The translations under genes and the position numbers were made by a program. Of a DNA stretch of 64,000 nucleotides, positions 18,837-29,704 are shown piece by piece. Within the stretch, counting starts at the first letter, position 1. Each line of letters opens with the position of its first letter. Source of the stretch: Colwellia sp. (GTDB lineage Bacteria > Pseudomonadota > Gammaproteobacteria > Enterobacterales > Alteromonadaceae); assembly GCA_026196955.1 (NCBI GenBank), contig JAPHTO010000015.1, positions 28,510 to 92,509 of the forward strand. The letters are read 5' to 3'. The notes beneath the pieces were generated by a model that did no database searches, had not been told where the DNA came from, and was given only the letters and a program-made list of their open reading frames with translations.

Positions 18837-20501
18837 TTGAGAGCTTTGAAGTATTTTTCTCTTACAATTATAGGCTTATTATTGTGTTGGAGCTTGAGCG
18901 CTGTAGCTGCGCGTCAACAACAGCAAAGTTTACAGCTTAATATTAACGGGCAGCTTTATACAGTGGCATTACAAGAAAATGCTCGTTTTGACAATATCAC
19001 TAGTACGGCTAATCATGTGCATTACCTAGGTAAACTGGTGGGAGAAGAGCAAAGTTGGCTCCGTATTTCAAAGATAAATGGTCATTGGCAAGGTATTGTT
19101 TCTTTATGGCATGAATTACACCTTATTGACTCTAGCCAGATAGAATCAATAAGTGCGCCTGTGCTGGTAAGTAAAGATATAACAACTAGCGTTATTCGTA
19201 ATATGGATGATGAACAAGTGGTAAGCACTGAACACATTCAACCTGTCATTAGCACAGCGGCCAAATCAACCCCTTTCGCTAATTTATGCGCTAATACTGT
19301 GAATGATGTTTGCTTAATTGCAGATGTTGAAGTTGCCTTTGATCAACAATGGCAACAAGCTATTACAGCGATAGGAGAAGATCCTGAAGCGCAAGCCGCA
19401 TCGTTAATGAATATTGTTGAAGGTTTTTATCTTAATGATTTTGGTATTAGTTTTAATATATTAAATTTAGCCTTGTTAGATTCGACAGTGTTTACTGAAA
19501 GTGAAAATGCGGAAGACTTGCTTGGAGATATTATCCGCAAACGCCAAAGTAATCAGTTGTCATTTGAACGTAGTGAATTCTCTGTATTTCATTTAGTGAC
19601 AGGGCGAGATTTTGCAAAGGGCTCTGGCATTGCTCGATCTAAGTCTGTTTGTAGTAATGGTGGAGCCTCAGGTACTACTCGAATTACAAAAAGTGCTGGT
19701 GTGCCAAGTATTGCATTGTCAGCTCTGGTGGTGGCACATGAAATAGGTCACAACTTTGGCGCTGCTCATGATGGCTCAGGGAATAGTTGCGATGATACAT
19801 TTTTGATGGGCTCTGCGGTGAAAAACCGCGCGACTGGCTTTTCTTCTTGCTCAAAGTCGAGCATTGAAAATTATATCGGGAATATTGATTCGCTTACAGC
19901 TTGTATGAGTTTCCCGGCCGATATTTCAATCACTGCGGCAGTTGATAATCCTGTTGAAGCCCCACAAGGTGAAGTTACAACATTGGCATATCAGGTACAG
20001 GTAAATCATGCGTACCAAGCGGTTAGCAGTGTTATGGTTAGTGGAGCTGTGTCAGTAGATGAGGGGCAATTTCATGCAGTGACTCTCAATGACTTAGCAT
20101 GTTCAGTGGCAGATAATGGACTTAGTTATCAATGTATACATAATCAAGCTCAACCTAACATGTTGTTGCTAGTTGATTTTGCTATAGATAATGCTTTAAT
20201 CAGTGAAGCAGCTCATATAAATCAATCGGCTATGATTCATAATCAAAATGACATTGTTGATATTGATAGTCGTAATGATCAGTTGACGTCACAATTACGC
20301 GTACTTGAAACGGATACAAGTACGAGCGCTAATAACGACAGCTCTTCAACGACTAGTAGTGCAAATAACAACAATGCAACGAGTGCCTCTCAAAGTAATA
20401 TTCAAGAAAGCAGTGGAGGCTCAACTCATTGGCTTTGGCTAATTTCGCTAGTGTTAATCAGACTTTATCAACAAGCTATGTCAATAAGGTTTCTACGTTA
20501 G
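18837..20501 (+). CDS. Reprolysin/adamalysin-like zinc metalloprotease with GlyGly-CTERM-like tail
   Basis: Zn site HEIGHNFGAAHDG; Ser/Thr/Asn-rich linker; C-terminal ESSGGSTHWLWLISLVLIRLYQQ...RFLR. Confidence 0.85.
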   Translation: MRALKYFSLTIIGLLLCWSLSAVAARQQQQSLQLNINGQLYTVALQENARFDNITSTANHVHYLGKLVGEEQSWLRISKINGHWQGIVSLWHELHLIDSSQIESISAPVLVSKDITTSVIRNMDDEQVVSTEHIQPVISTAAKSTPFANLCANTVNDVCLIADVEVAFDQQWQQAITAIGEDPEAQAASLMNIVEGFYLNDFGISFNILNLALLDSTVFTESENAEDLLGDIIRKRQSNQLSFERSEFSVFHLVTGRDFAKGSGIARSKSVCSNGGASGTTRITKSAGVPSIALSALVVAHEIGHNFGAAHDGSGNSCDDTFLMGSAVKNRATGFSSCSKSSIENYIGNIDSLTACMSFPADISITAAVDNPVEAPQGEVTTLAYQVQVNHAYQAVSSVMVSGAVSVDEGQFHAVTLNDLACSVADNGLSYQCIHNQAQPNMLLLVDFAIDNALISEAAHINQSAMIHNQNDIVDIDSRNDQLTSQLRVLETDTSTSANNDSSSTTSSANNNNATSASQSNIQESSGGSTHWLWLISLVLIRLYQQAMSIRFLR

Positions 20502-20536
20502 GGGCTGCCCTAACAAAATGGCTTTATTTAGTCATG

Positions 20537-20577
20537 CCGTTAGCTGATTTTACTTCCCCTTAAAAATCAGCTAACGG
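20537..20577. repeat. 15-bp perfect inverted repeat (long hairpin)
   Basis: CCGTTAGCTGATTTT (20537-20551) / AAAATCAGCTAACGG (20563-20577), 11-nt loop. Confidence 0.6.
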
Positions 20578-20898
20578 TAATGGTTAAATTTTTTAAGTGG
20601 CCAAGTGTATGATAAAGGATTTTCATCAATATGGTTTTTTACAGTATTTGACTATTTATTATTGGTAAATCCACACTAGCATATAATATTTAGCCAATAA
20701 CAATGATGAGCTCCCTAATTCAATTCACCTCCTGTTCTAGGCTCTGCAATTTTGCTTGATATAAGCGATAAGTTGGGCGTTTTCTTTCACTAGTATAGTG
20801 AGTTAGTTTTAAGGAAAAATAAGCATAACCTCTGTGCTTATCTTTGTAACTAAATGTCGTATACGCCTAGTATTTACGAATACAGAATCAAAATGAAG

Positions 20899-20914
20899 CT
20901 TTCATTTTATTTCG
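20899..20914. promoter_or_regulatory. Candidate AgaR-type operator upstream of sulfatase
   Basis: CTTTCattttaTTTCG, TTTC elements 10 bp apart, further TTTC copies to 20973. Confidence 0.35.
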
Positions 20915-20986
20915 AAGTGGCATATTGTTTTCACTCATGATAGATTAAGCACAATGTAACTTATTTCTCTTTCATTGGTTAAAGAT

Positions 20987-22492
20987 ATGCAGATTTTTAG
21001 TTTTAATCTCATCAAGACTCGCTTAAGTGCTTTAGTTAAATTAGTAAGCCTTATCGCCTTATGCTTTGTTGTGATAGCCTGCAGCAAGACTGATAACAGC
21101 CCAATAGTTAAAAAAGATATTAGCCAAAAGCCTAATATTGTTTTTATTCTAGTGGATGATTTAGGTTGGCGAGATACTGGGGTGTATGGCAGTGCTTTCT
21201 ATGAAACCCCCAACATAGATAAATTAGCGCATGCTGGTACACGTTTTACTGATGCTTATTCATCAGCAGCAATATGCTCACCAACTCGTGCTGCAATAAT
21301 GACAGGTAAATCGCCAGCGCGTTTGAAAATGACTGACTATATTCCCGGTGAAGCTCAACAAGACCGCCAATTGCTAGGGGCTTTTGATCATAATGAGCTA
21401 GCACTAGAAGAGTACACCATAGCGGAAGCATTAAAAGCAGGTGGTTATAAAACATTTTTTGCTGGCAAATGGCACTTAGGCTCAGAAGCATACTACCCTG
21501 AGCATCAAGGCTTTGACTTTAATATTGCTGGTTCACATCATGGTACGCCGGGAGGTTACTATTCACCCTATAAAAACCCGAAACTGCCTGATGGCCCTGA
21601 AGGTGAGTATTTAACCGATCGACTCACCAATGAAACCTTGAGTTTTATTTCAAAAAATAAAGAGCATCCCTTTTTTGCCTATTTGTCTTTTTACAATGTG
21701 CATACTCCTTTGCAAGCGGCAAAAGCACACCTTGGAAGGTTCTCCGAAAAACTCATGAATATGCCTGCTGGTATAGGACCATCATTAAAAAAAGACGGCA
21801 GCGGCCTAAATAAGCAGCATCAAGATAATGCTACTTATGCTTCCATGATTTACGCCATGGATGAAAATGTCGGGCGAATTATTGATGGTTTGGCTGATAT
21901 GGGACTTGATGATAATACCATTATTATTTTCACCTCTGATAATGGTGGTCGCTCTATTTTAATTAATCGTTATGGCGGCGGTGATGCTACCTCTAATTTA
22001 CCGCTTCGTGCTGGTAAAGGATGGTTATACGAGGGGGGAATAAGAGTTCCTTTAATTATCAAGGCACCCGGAGTGACTACAGGGGGAACGGTTATTGATG
22101 AGCCTGTGATCAGTACAGATTTTTATCCTACTTTGTTAGAGCTTGCCCACTTGCCTAGCAAACCTGAGCAGCATTTAGATGGCTTATCATTAATGCCGTT
22201 ATTGCAGGGGAAACAGCAGCTATCACGGGAAAAGTTATATTTTTATTATCCACATTATCATGGTAGCGGCTCTGTACCTTCTGCGGCTGTACGTGCCGGG
22301 GACTGGAAGTTAGTGAAGTATTATGAAACTGATGCATTAGAGCTCTATAACTTAGCAGAAGATATTGGTGAAAAGAATAATTTAGCGCTAGCTGAGCCAA
22401 AGAAAAAGGCTGTTTTACATCAACGTTTGTCTCAATGGCTTGGAGAGGTAAATGCTGCCGTACCCACTAAAAACACTGCATTTAGTCAGTGA
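20987..22492 (+). CDS. S1-type sulfatase, lipoprotein (CSPTR)
   Basis: NIVFILVDDLGWRDTG, AAICSPTRAAIMTGKSPAR, FAGKWHLG, FTSDNGGRS; lipobox VIAC; listed start 20975 is TTG, ATG at 20987. Confidence 0.93.
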   Translation: MQIFSFNLIKTRLSALVKLVSLIALCFVVIACSKTDNSPIVKKDISQKPNIVFILVDDLGWRDTGVYGSAFYETPNIDKLAHAGTRFTDAYSSAAICSPTRAAIMTGKSPARLKMTDYIPGEAQQDRQLLGAFDHNELALEEYTIAEALKAGGYKTFFAGKWHLGSEAYYPEHQGFDFNIAGSHHGTPGGYYSPYKNPKLPDGPEGEYLTDRLTNETLSFISKNKEHPFFAYLSFYNVHTPLQAAKAHLGRFSEKLMNMPAGIGPSLKKDGSGLNKQHQDNATYASMIYAMDENVGRIIDGLADMGLDDNTIIIFTSDNGGRSILINRYGGGDATSNLPLRAGKGWLYEGGIRVPLIIKAPGVTTGGTVIDEPVISTDFYPTLLELAHLPSKPEQHLDGLSLMPLLQGKQQLSREKLYFYYPHYHGSGSVPSAAVRAGDWKLVKYYETDALELYNLAEDIGEKNNLALAEPKKKAVLHQRLSQWLGEVNAAVPTKNTAFSQ

Positions 22493-22544
22493 CTTTCACC
22501 ATTTAGCTTTAAAAGCTAAGACTTTATGTAACAGGAAATAGAAA

Positions 22545-24731
22545 ATGATGAAAATAAGAAGTTTGTTTTTTACTTTTGGTATGGCCTTAGTGTTTGCACC
22601 ACAAACTGCCTTATTAGCTAAAGAAGGTAGCGTTAGCAAAGTAGATGATAGCCGTGTTATACAACAACGTCGTATCGAGCTAGCTGGAGCGCCGTTTCTC
22701 AATGCCAACTTAACTGTTGATGAACGGGTACAAGATCTTGCTAAACGCATGAGCTTAGATGAACAAATAACCTATCTGGCTGGCACAGGTTTTAAGTCAG
22801 GAATAAAAATAGGTGAGACTCAGCCGTTAACCGCCTATGGTTTGCCAGCCTTTAAAATGACTGATGCCACCTTAGGATCAAAGTTAACGAAAGATGCTAT
22901 TTTATTCCCTGCCTATATTGGTTTAGCTGCATCGTTTAACACACAACTTTCTAATGATTATGGTCGTGCCGTTGCCGAGCAAAGCCGTGCCGATGGTTAT
23001 CGTATTTTATTGGGCCCAGGCATTAATATGTACCGAGTGCCACATAATGGTCGTAACTTTGAATATTTAGGGGAAGATCCCTATTTAACCTCACGTTTGG
23101 TGGTGGCCTATATTAAAGCGGTACAACAAGCGGGCGTACTAGCTACCGTTAAACATTTTGTTGCCAATAACTCTGATTATTATCGCCAAAATAGCAATAG
23201 TGTGATTGATGAACGGGTACTGAGAGAGCTTTACTTTCCTGCCTTTAAAGCAGCTATTCAAGAAGCTGATGTGAAAGCGGTGATGATGGCCTATAACCTG
23301 ATCAACGGTAAATGGGCTGGCGAACATCCATGGCTTATTCAAGATATATTACGCAAAGAATGGGCTTTCACTGGCATGGTCATGAGTGATTGGTGGTCGG
23401 TATTCAATGCGAAGGAAACAATATTAAGTGGCCTTGATCTTGAAATGCCAAAAGCGGACATGTTTAAGGCTGAGAATATTAAAAAACTATTGACTGAAAA
23501 ATCATTAACTCCCGATGATATTAAGCAACATGTCATAAATATTCTTACCCCTATTTTTGCTATGGGCTTGGCTGATGACATTAACCAAACAAGCCCTAGC
23601 TTACGCAATAATTGGGCTGAACATGCTGAAATAGCTAAACAATTGGGGCGAGAAAGTTTAGTACTGTTGAAAAATGATGGCGTATTACCCCTTGATCGCA
23701 ATAAGGTTAAACACATTGCTGTGATCGGAAATAATGCGCTTGAGACCATTGCTAGCGGTGAAGGCGCAGCAGGTTTCGATCCAGGCAAGGATTTTGTTAC
23801 TTATTTTGCGGCGATTAAAAATAGTGCCGGGAAGCATATAAAGGTTGAGCATTATCAACAGCCTAATGCTGCGGTAGCAAAAGCAGATGTAGCGGTGGTA
23901 TTTGTTAATGTCACCGAAAGTGAATCACGGGATCGCAACTTTAAATTACCGCCCGAACAGCAGCAATTAATAGAAAAAACTGCAGCGTTGAATAACGATG
24001 TGGTTGTGGTAGTGAGTAGTGGTGGTGCGGTGGAGATGCCCTCATGGCAAAATAAAGCACGAGGTGTTTTTTACGCTTGGTATCCTGGTACTTGGGGAGC
24101 GACTGCAATAGGTGAAGCTATTTTTGGTGACTTTTCACCCTCAGGTAAATTACCTATTTCAATAGAGCAACGCGAAGAAGACAGCCATTACTGGGGCAAC
24201 TACATTGAAGGTCCCAAGGCTCTGCCTTTTGCAGAAAAACAATGGTTAAGTAAGAAGAAAGGCGTACATCATCATGATATTCACTATCGTGAAGGGGTGC
24301 TAATGGGGTATCGCTGGTATGATGCAAAGCCCGTAGAGCCGTTATACCCGTTCGGTTTTGGTTTATCTTACACCCGCTTTTCCCTGAGCAAAGCCAAGCT
24401 TTCAAGCAACAGCATATCTGCTGACGAACAAATTGAAATTAGTGTGACGGTAAGCAACATCGGCCAACGTAGTGGCGCTGAAGTCGTACAGCTGTACGTT
24501 CATGACGTAACGAGTAGTGTTCTTCGTCCAATTAAAGAGCTTAAAGCTTTCAGTAAAGTCTTTGTCGAGGCTGGTGAAAGTAAGCAAGTTAGCTTAACGA
24601 TAGATCGTAAGGCATTACAATTTTGGCATCCTGAAACTAAAGCGTGGACTGTAGAGGCTGGTGAATTTGAGTTATTACTTGGTACTTCGTCACAACAGAG
24701 TAGTTCAATTGGCCGGATCAGTTATCAATAA
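22545..24731 (+). CDS. GH3 family glycosidase, beta-glucosidase-like with fibronectin-III-like C-terminus
   Basis: LGPGINMYRVPHNGRNFEYLGEDPYL, TVKHFVANNSD, nucleophile motif VMSDWWSV, YPFGFGLSYTRFSLS. Confidence 0.92.
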   Translation: MMKIRSLFFTFGMALVFAPQTALLAKEGSVSKVDDSRVIQQRRIELAGAPFLNANLTVDERVQDLAKRMSLDEQITYLAGTGFKSGIKIGETQPLTAYGLPAFKMTDATLGSKLTKDAILFPAYIGLAASFNTQLSNDYGRAVAEQSRADGYRILLGPGINMYRVPHNGRNFEYLGEDPYLTSRLVVAYIKAVQQAGVLATVKHFVANNSDYYRQNSNSVIDERVLRELYFPAFKAAIQEADVKAVMMAYNLINGKWAGEHPWLIQDILRKEWAFTGMVMSDWWSVFNAKETILSGLDLEMPKADMFKAENIKKLLTEKSLTPDDIKQHVINILTPIFAMGLADDINQTSPSLRNNWAEHAEIAKQLGRESLVLLKNDGVLPLDRNKVKHIAVIGNNALETIASGEGAAGFDPGKDFVTYFAAIKNSAGKHIKVEHYQQPNAAVAKADVAVVFVNVTESESRDRNFKLPPEQQQLIEKTAALNNDVVVVVSSGGAVEMPSWQNKARGVFYAWYPGTWGATAIGEAIFGDFSPSGKLPISIEQREEDSHYWGNYIEGPKALPFAEKQWLSKKKGVHHHDIHYREGVLMGYRWYDAKPVEPLYPFGFGLSYTRFSLSKAKLSSNSISADEQIEISVTVSNIGQRSGAEVVQLYVHDVTSSVLRPIKELKAFSKVFVEAGESKQVSLTIDRKALQFWHPETKAWTVEAGEFELLLGTSSQQSSSIGRISYQ

Positions 24732-24900
24732 GTACCCTTGTTAGATGGTTATAGTGTTGGCGAAGCTAACTAGCAATATAGCCTTCTTGTTGGCAAAACC
24801 TTGCTCACATGAGTATTAACCTTGTGATGTAAAAAAGACTTGCTGATTAATTTATCTATCAAACGTACATTTAGCTTACAAGTTACCGAAAGGCTTGTGT

Positions 24901-24915
24901 CTTTCATTGTGTTTC
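24901..24915. promoter_or_regulatory. Candidate AgaR-type operator upstream of GH116-like gene
   Basis: CTTTCattgtGTTTC, 10-bp spacing. Confidence 0.35.
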
Positions 24916-24938
24916 TATGATTTATAGGATTAATTGAG

Positions 24939-27644
24939 ATGAAAACCCAGTTTTACAAAAGTAGCATAATTATCAAGGCTTGTTTTTTAACATTAATAAT
25001 AAGCTTATTTTCATGTCAAGATAGGCAAAGTAACGTAACAGACACTAGGTTAGTAGCGACAGAAGAGCAGCCAGCAAAGCGCCACTCAAATAGCTACAGC
25101 GGTGAACAGTTGCGTTATATAGGTATGCCGGTAGGAGGAATTACTTCAGGGCAAGTCTATTTGGGCGGTGATGGCCAACTTTGGTATTGGGATATTTTTA
25201 ATATCAAACGATTAGATCCAGGCGGTGGCGGTGATAAGTTTTATTTAAACCCGCTAGTGCAAGATAAACGGTTTGAACAAGGTTTTGCTGTTCGCGTAAA
25301 CAAGCTGCCACCTAGCGATTTAAGGTCAATAGTTAGGCCGTTAAGAAACGACGGCTTTAAACATATTGAATTTAAAGGTGAATATCCCGTTGGTAAAGTA
25401 AAATATACCGATAACGATATGCCAGTAAAGGTAGAGCTAAATGCCTTTTCTCCCTTTATACCAACCTCGCATGAATCATCGGATTATCCAGCAATTATCA
25501 TGGAGTATACCCTAACCAATGAAACGGACGTTTCTGTTGAGGCGGAATTAATTGGTTGGTTGCAAAATATGGTGAACTATCAATCGCATGATAGTATTAA
25601 ACAAGACAATGCTCGGCATATTAATACCATTATCCAAGCGGGCAACAATGTTCAACTTTATGCTGAAAGCAACGTTGAAGAAGTTGGAAAAGAGTATCCA
25701 GATAGTGGCAACATGACCCTAACATTACTCGATGCACAAAATAGTTGGTCAACGCCAAAAGCACCCGCAGATATTGACTATAATTTAGCTGAAGTGAAAG
25801 GCTCATCGGATAAGAAGGCGGCTGCCAGCTTAGGTAAAGCATTAACGGGGGCTATTGGTAGTAAAGTGACTTTAGCGCCAGGACAAAGCCAAACGGTGAA
25901 GTTTGTTTTATCTTGGTACTTCCCTAATGTGCATAAAGTTGATATTCCTAAATTAGATAATCATCAGCAGTTACGTTATTTTTATAGCAAAAAATTTGCA
26001 TCATCGGCAGCAGTTGCGCTTGATATTGCCGATAAACAAGATGCGTTAATTCAAGCGACTAAACAATGGAATAAAACTTGGTATGACTCAACTTTACCTT
26101 ATTGGTTTTTAAATAGAACCTTCAGCAATACCAGTACCTTAGCAACAACTTCAGTTTATAGGTTTACTTCCACCAATCAGGATGAAAATTCTGAAGGGCG
26201 ATTTTACGCGATGGAAGGGGTATATTTAGGTGAAGGCACTTGTACGCATGTTTTCCATTATGAGCAGGCGCTAGGGAGAGTGTTTCCTCATTTAGCCAGA
26301 CAGCTACGCACACAGATAGATTTTGGCAGTAGCTTTAGCGACGGGATAATAAAATATCGCGCAGAGCACTCTAAGGTTGGCCGTCATGATGGCAGAGGTT
26401 ATGCTGTTGATGGCCAAGCAGGGACTATTCTGCGAGCTTATCGCGAGCATACCACCTCTGCTGACAACGCTTATTTGACAGAGCATTGGCAAAAAATTAA
26501 ACAAAGCACTGAGTATATGATTGCCCATGATGCAGAAAAGTCACTCACTCCAGATGGGCTCTTAGAAGGGGCGCAATACAATACTCTTGATCGCACTTGG
26601 TATGGGAAAATTGCTTGGTTAAGTGGTCTTTATAATGCTGCATTACTTGCTAGTGCTGAAATGGCTGATGTCATGGCTGATAAAGAGTTTGCGCTAAAAG
26701 CAAGAGCGATTGCCGCGCAAGGTAAGCAATCTTTAACCGCTGAATTATTCAATGGTGAATATTTCATTAATCAACTTGACCCTAATCACCTTGAATCACC
26801 CAACTCATATCTTGGTAACCATATCGATCAAGTGATGGGGCAGTCTTGGGCGATGCAATTAGGCTTACCTCGTGTTTTTGCTAAAGAAGAGACACTGAGT
26901 GCTCTAGCAGCTTTATATAAATATAACTTTTTTGATGACATTGGCGAATACTTGAAAACATCTGAAATTAAGAACGTACGTTTTTATGCGCTGCCGGGCG
27001 AGCCGGGTACTTTAATGACTACTTTTCCTAATGGTGGTGTTGAAAAAGTTAGTGGAAAAATTGAGAACGATTGGCACAGTCTAGTAGTTGGTTATTTCAG
27101 TGAAAGCATGACCGGATATACATATCAAGCGGCAGCACACATGATTGCTGAAGGCATGGTGAAAGAAGGTATGGATATGATTGAAGCTATTCATACTCGC
27201 TACCAACCTGAAAAACGTAATCCGTATAATGAAGTAGAATATGGCAACCATTATATTCGCGCTATGGCTAGTTTTGGTGCTTTTATCGCCGCCTCTGGTT
27301 TTACTTTGAATGAGCCTAAAGGTGAAATTGGTTTTGCACCCAAATTGACACAAAGTCAGTTTAAATCAGCTTTTATCACGGGTAATGGTTGGGGAAGCTA
27401 TTCACAAGCACTAACTGAAAAGCAGCAAGAGTTTAGTTTGTTATTGTCATACGGACATTTCAATCTAAATACCTTAGTGCTACCAAGTGTAGAATATCTA
27501 GAAGAAAGCAAAGTTAAGGCATTGCTAAATGGAGAAGAAGTTAAGGCTGTTGTTAAAAAACAAGGCGAGAATATGCGCATTGAATTTGAATCTTTAAACT
27601 TAACAGCAGCAGATAATTTACAGCTTATTTTTACTCGTATCTAA
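24939..27644 (+). CDS. GH116-like (GBA2/DUF608-type) glycosidase, lipoprotein
   Basis: [28 protein letters not shown] near N-terminus, [64 protein letters not shown]; lipobox FSC. Confidence 0.8.
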   Translation: MKTQFYKSSIIIKACFLTLIISLFSCQDRQSNVTDTRLVATEEQPAKRHSNSYSGEQLRYIGMPVGGITSGQVYLGGDGQLWYWDIFNIKRLDPGGGGDKFYLNPLVQDKRFEQGFAVRVNKLPPSDLRSIVRPLRNDGFKHIEFKGEYPVGKVKYTDNDMPVKVELNAFSPFIPTSHESSDYPAIIMEYTLTNETDVSVEAELIGWLQNMVNYQSHDSIKQDNARHINTIIQAGNNVQLYAESNVEEVGKEYPDSGNMTLTLLDAQNSWSTPKAPADIDYNLAEVKGSSDKKAAASLGKALTGAIGSKVTLAPGQSQTVKFVLSWYFPNVHKVDIPKLDNHQQLRYFYSKKFASSAAVALDIADKQDALIQATKQWNKTWYDSTLPYWFLNRTFSNTSTLATTSVYRFTSTNQDENSEGRFYAMEGVYLGEGTCTHVFHYEQALGRVFPHLARQLRTQIDFGSSFSDGIIKYRAEHSKVGRHDGRGYAVDGQAGTILRAYREHTTSADNAYLTEHWQKIKQSTEYMIAHDAEKSLTPDGLLEGAQYNTLDRTWYGKIAWLSGLYNAALLASAEMADVMADKEFALKARAIAAQGKQSLTAELFNGEYFINQLDPNHLESPNSYLGNHIDQVMGQSWAMQLGLPRVFAKEETLSALAALYKYNFFDDIGEYLKTSEIKNVRFYALPGEPGTLMTTFPNGGVEKVSGKIENDWHSLVVGYFSESMTGYTYQAAAHMIAEGMVKEGMDMIEAIHTRYQPEKRNPYNEVEYGNHYIRAMASFGAFIAASGFTLNEPKGEIGFAPKLTQSQFKSAFITGNGWGSYSQALTEKQQEFSLLLSYGHFNLNTLVLPSVEYLEESKVKALLNGEEVKAVVKKQGENMRIEFESLNLTAADNLQLIFTRI

Positions 27645-27843
27645 CTGCATTTCTGCTGATAGAATTCAAAAACTTGAGCGTTACTCGTTTCATGAAGACA
27701 TTAAATCTTAATTGAAGTACGAAAGGAGTATCGCTCAGGTTTAATATCAACTAGCAAGATAAACAGACTAATCTTAATTATGCAGTGAAATATGAGTAAT
27801 GCTTTATAAAAGAATTACTCAACTGTGGCTGCATAAGATTGCG

Positions 27844-29337
27844 TTACATTTTTTTCAATACTGGTATATAGGCACCAACCGATGTTAAATAGTTGGTTAA
27901 CTGCTTATCTAACTGTTGTGCTTTTTTCGGCATCTTATCAAGTAAGTTATTACTTTCATTAGGATCTTTTGCAAGGTTAAATAGCAAAAGAGTTTGGTGA
28001 TGGTAATTACGAATAAGCTTATAGTCACCAACTCTAATAGCGCTTGCTGGGTACCCCCCTTCCGCTTGATAATGAGGGAAGTGAAAGAATAATGGTCGCT
28101 GATTGAAGATTAGCTCTTTTGCTTTTTGTTCTTTAAATAGAGGAACTAAACTTAGACCTTCAAGGTGTTGGCTGCTTATCAAAGGTGCGCCTATCATCTC
28201 TAACAAAGTCGGATAAAAGTCTGTGCTGGTAACAGGTATATCTGAACTCATACCTGCTTTACTATGACCTGGCCAATGAATAAGCAAAGGTGTTCGTAAA
28301 CCACCATCAAAAACAAAGGTTTTTCCCGTGCGCAACGGAAAATTAGACGTTGGATGTTTCTGAAACGACAGTGATGCCATGCCACCATTATCACCAGTTA
28401 AGATAATAATCGTATTATCATATTGCCCTGATGCCTTTAGTGCTTTAACTAAGCGGCCAATATTATGATCTAAGGTCGCTAATTCTCCAGCGTAATCAGC
28501 ATCGTCTTGACGAACTTTTTGTGCCTTATGCCCATAACTATCTAGTATTGCGTCATTTTTTAGCTCAGGTAAGGATTGAGCTTTTTTGCTAAATTTTTCA
28601 CGTAATGCTGGTTTCGATAAAATAGGAGAATGCATCGCAAAATGCGCAAGATGCATATAAAATGGTTGTTTACGATCTTTAGTCATAAACTCAATGGCGT
28701 GTTCAGTTAACAAATCAGTAAAGTTGTCTCCCTCTTTCGCGTTAGGAAAATAATCAGGATTCCCCCTGAATGGATAAAACATTGATGCGCTATTTGCTTC
28801 AATGACGGCCATTTGCGAATCATAACCATGATTTTTAGGACCTCCCGTTTCATCAAAGCTTCCCATGTGCCACTTGCCATAAAACGCAGTATCATAGCCG
28901 ATTTCTTTAAGCGATTCTCCTAAGGTTATTTCATTTCCTTTAATGCCTGAGGATTTAGATAAAGGTGTGAGCACACTCGCGTGCTCTTTACGGCCACGGG
29001 TAAATGCCTTGCTGCTGCCTGGTAGCCACTGGGTGACTCCATGTCTAGCGGGGTTTTTTCCGGTTAAAATACTTACTCGGGTTGGGGAACACATAGGGCT
29101 GGGCGTATAAGCATTATTAAAGCGCATCCATTCGCTAGCTAAGTGATCTATTTCGGGCGTTTCATAAAACGAACTGCCGTTATAACCTACATCTTTCCAT
29201 CCAAAATCATCAATTAGAATAAAGAGTACATTCGGCTTATCACTGGAATCGTTATCTTGTGCAAGTGCTGGCTGATTAAGTAATAAAGTAATTATTAATA
29301 ACAATTTACTGAAGAAGTATATGGTTTTATTTATCAT
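27844..29337 (-). CDS. S1-type sulfatase (CSPTR)
   Basis: NVLFILIDDFGWKDVG, PMCSPTRVSILTGKNPARHG, FYGKWHMG, LTGDNGGMA; signal peptide. Confidence 0.93.
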   Translation of the reverse strand: MINKTIYFFSKLLLIITLLLNQPALAQDNDSSDKPNVLFILIDDFGWKDVGYNGSSFYETPEIDHLASEWMRFNNAYTPSPMCSPTRVSILTGKNPARHGVTQWLPGSSKAFTRGRKEHASVLTPLSKSSGIKGNEITLGESLKEIGYDTAFYGKWHMGSFDETGGPKNHGYDSQMAVIEANSASMFYPFRGNPDYFPNAKEGDNFTDLLTEHAIEFMTKDRKQPFYMHLAHFAMHSPILSKPALREKFSKKAQSLPELKNDAILDSYGHKAQKVRQDDADYAGELATLDHNIGRLVKALKASGQYDNTIIILTGDNGGMASLSFQKHPTSNFPLRTGKTFVFDGGLRTPLLIHWPGHSKAGMSSDIPVTSTDFYPTLLEMIGAPLISSQHLEGLSLVPLFKEQKAKELIFNQRPLFFHFPHYQAEGGYPASAIRVGDYKLIRNYHHQTLLLFNLAKDPNESNNLLDKMPKKAQQLDKQLTNYLTSVGAYIPVLKKM

Positions 29338-29403
29338 ATTTTTACTCTTTATTTAATATTGTTAGTTGTATTTTCTTTTAGTACTCTAATTATACTTATA
29401 TCT

Positions 29404-29449
29404 GAAAGTTAGTGAAAGTATTTTGAAGGCGCTGTGAAGTAATATGAAG
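29404..29449. promoter_or_regulatory. Array of phased GAAAG/GAAG repeats between divergent sulfatases
   Basis: tGAAAGttagtGAAAGtattttGAAGgcgctgtGAAGtaatatGAAG, spacing 10, 11, 11, 10 bp. Confidence 0.45.
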
Positions 29450-29704
29450 TGTAATAGGTTAATATAAAGTAATATGAAGAGCTGTTGTTTTAATTAAGTT
29501 GATATTGGTCGTCAATAACTTTACCAACGAGTGAGGCATAGCCTCTCGCGTTGTGCTTGTATTTTTACTTGGCATTTGGCTGACTAACACGAGAGTTAAA
29601 ACTAAAATAAACGAGAATTATATTGTGGATCTTAAGTTTTTCAGGCTCTTTACTTATTAGTAGTAGCAAAAAATCTTGATAAATTTAATAGGTTAATTCA
29701 GCGT

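Noticed and set aside
23339-23788. 149-aa minus-strand ORF inside GH3 gene
   Set aside because: Shadow ORF opposite the GH3 nucleophile region.
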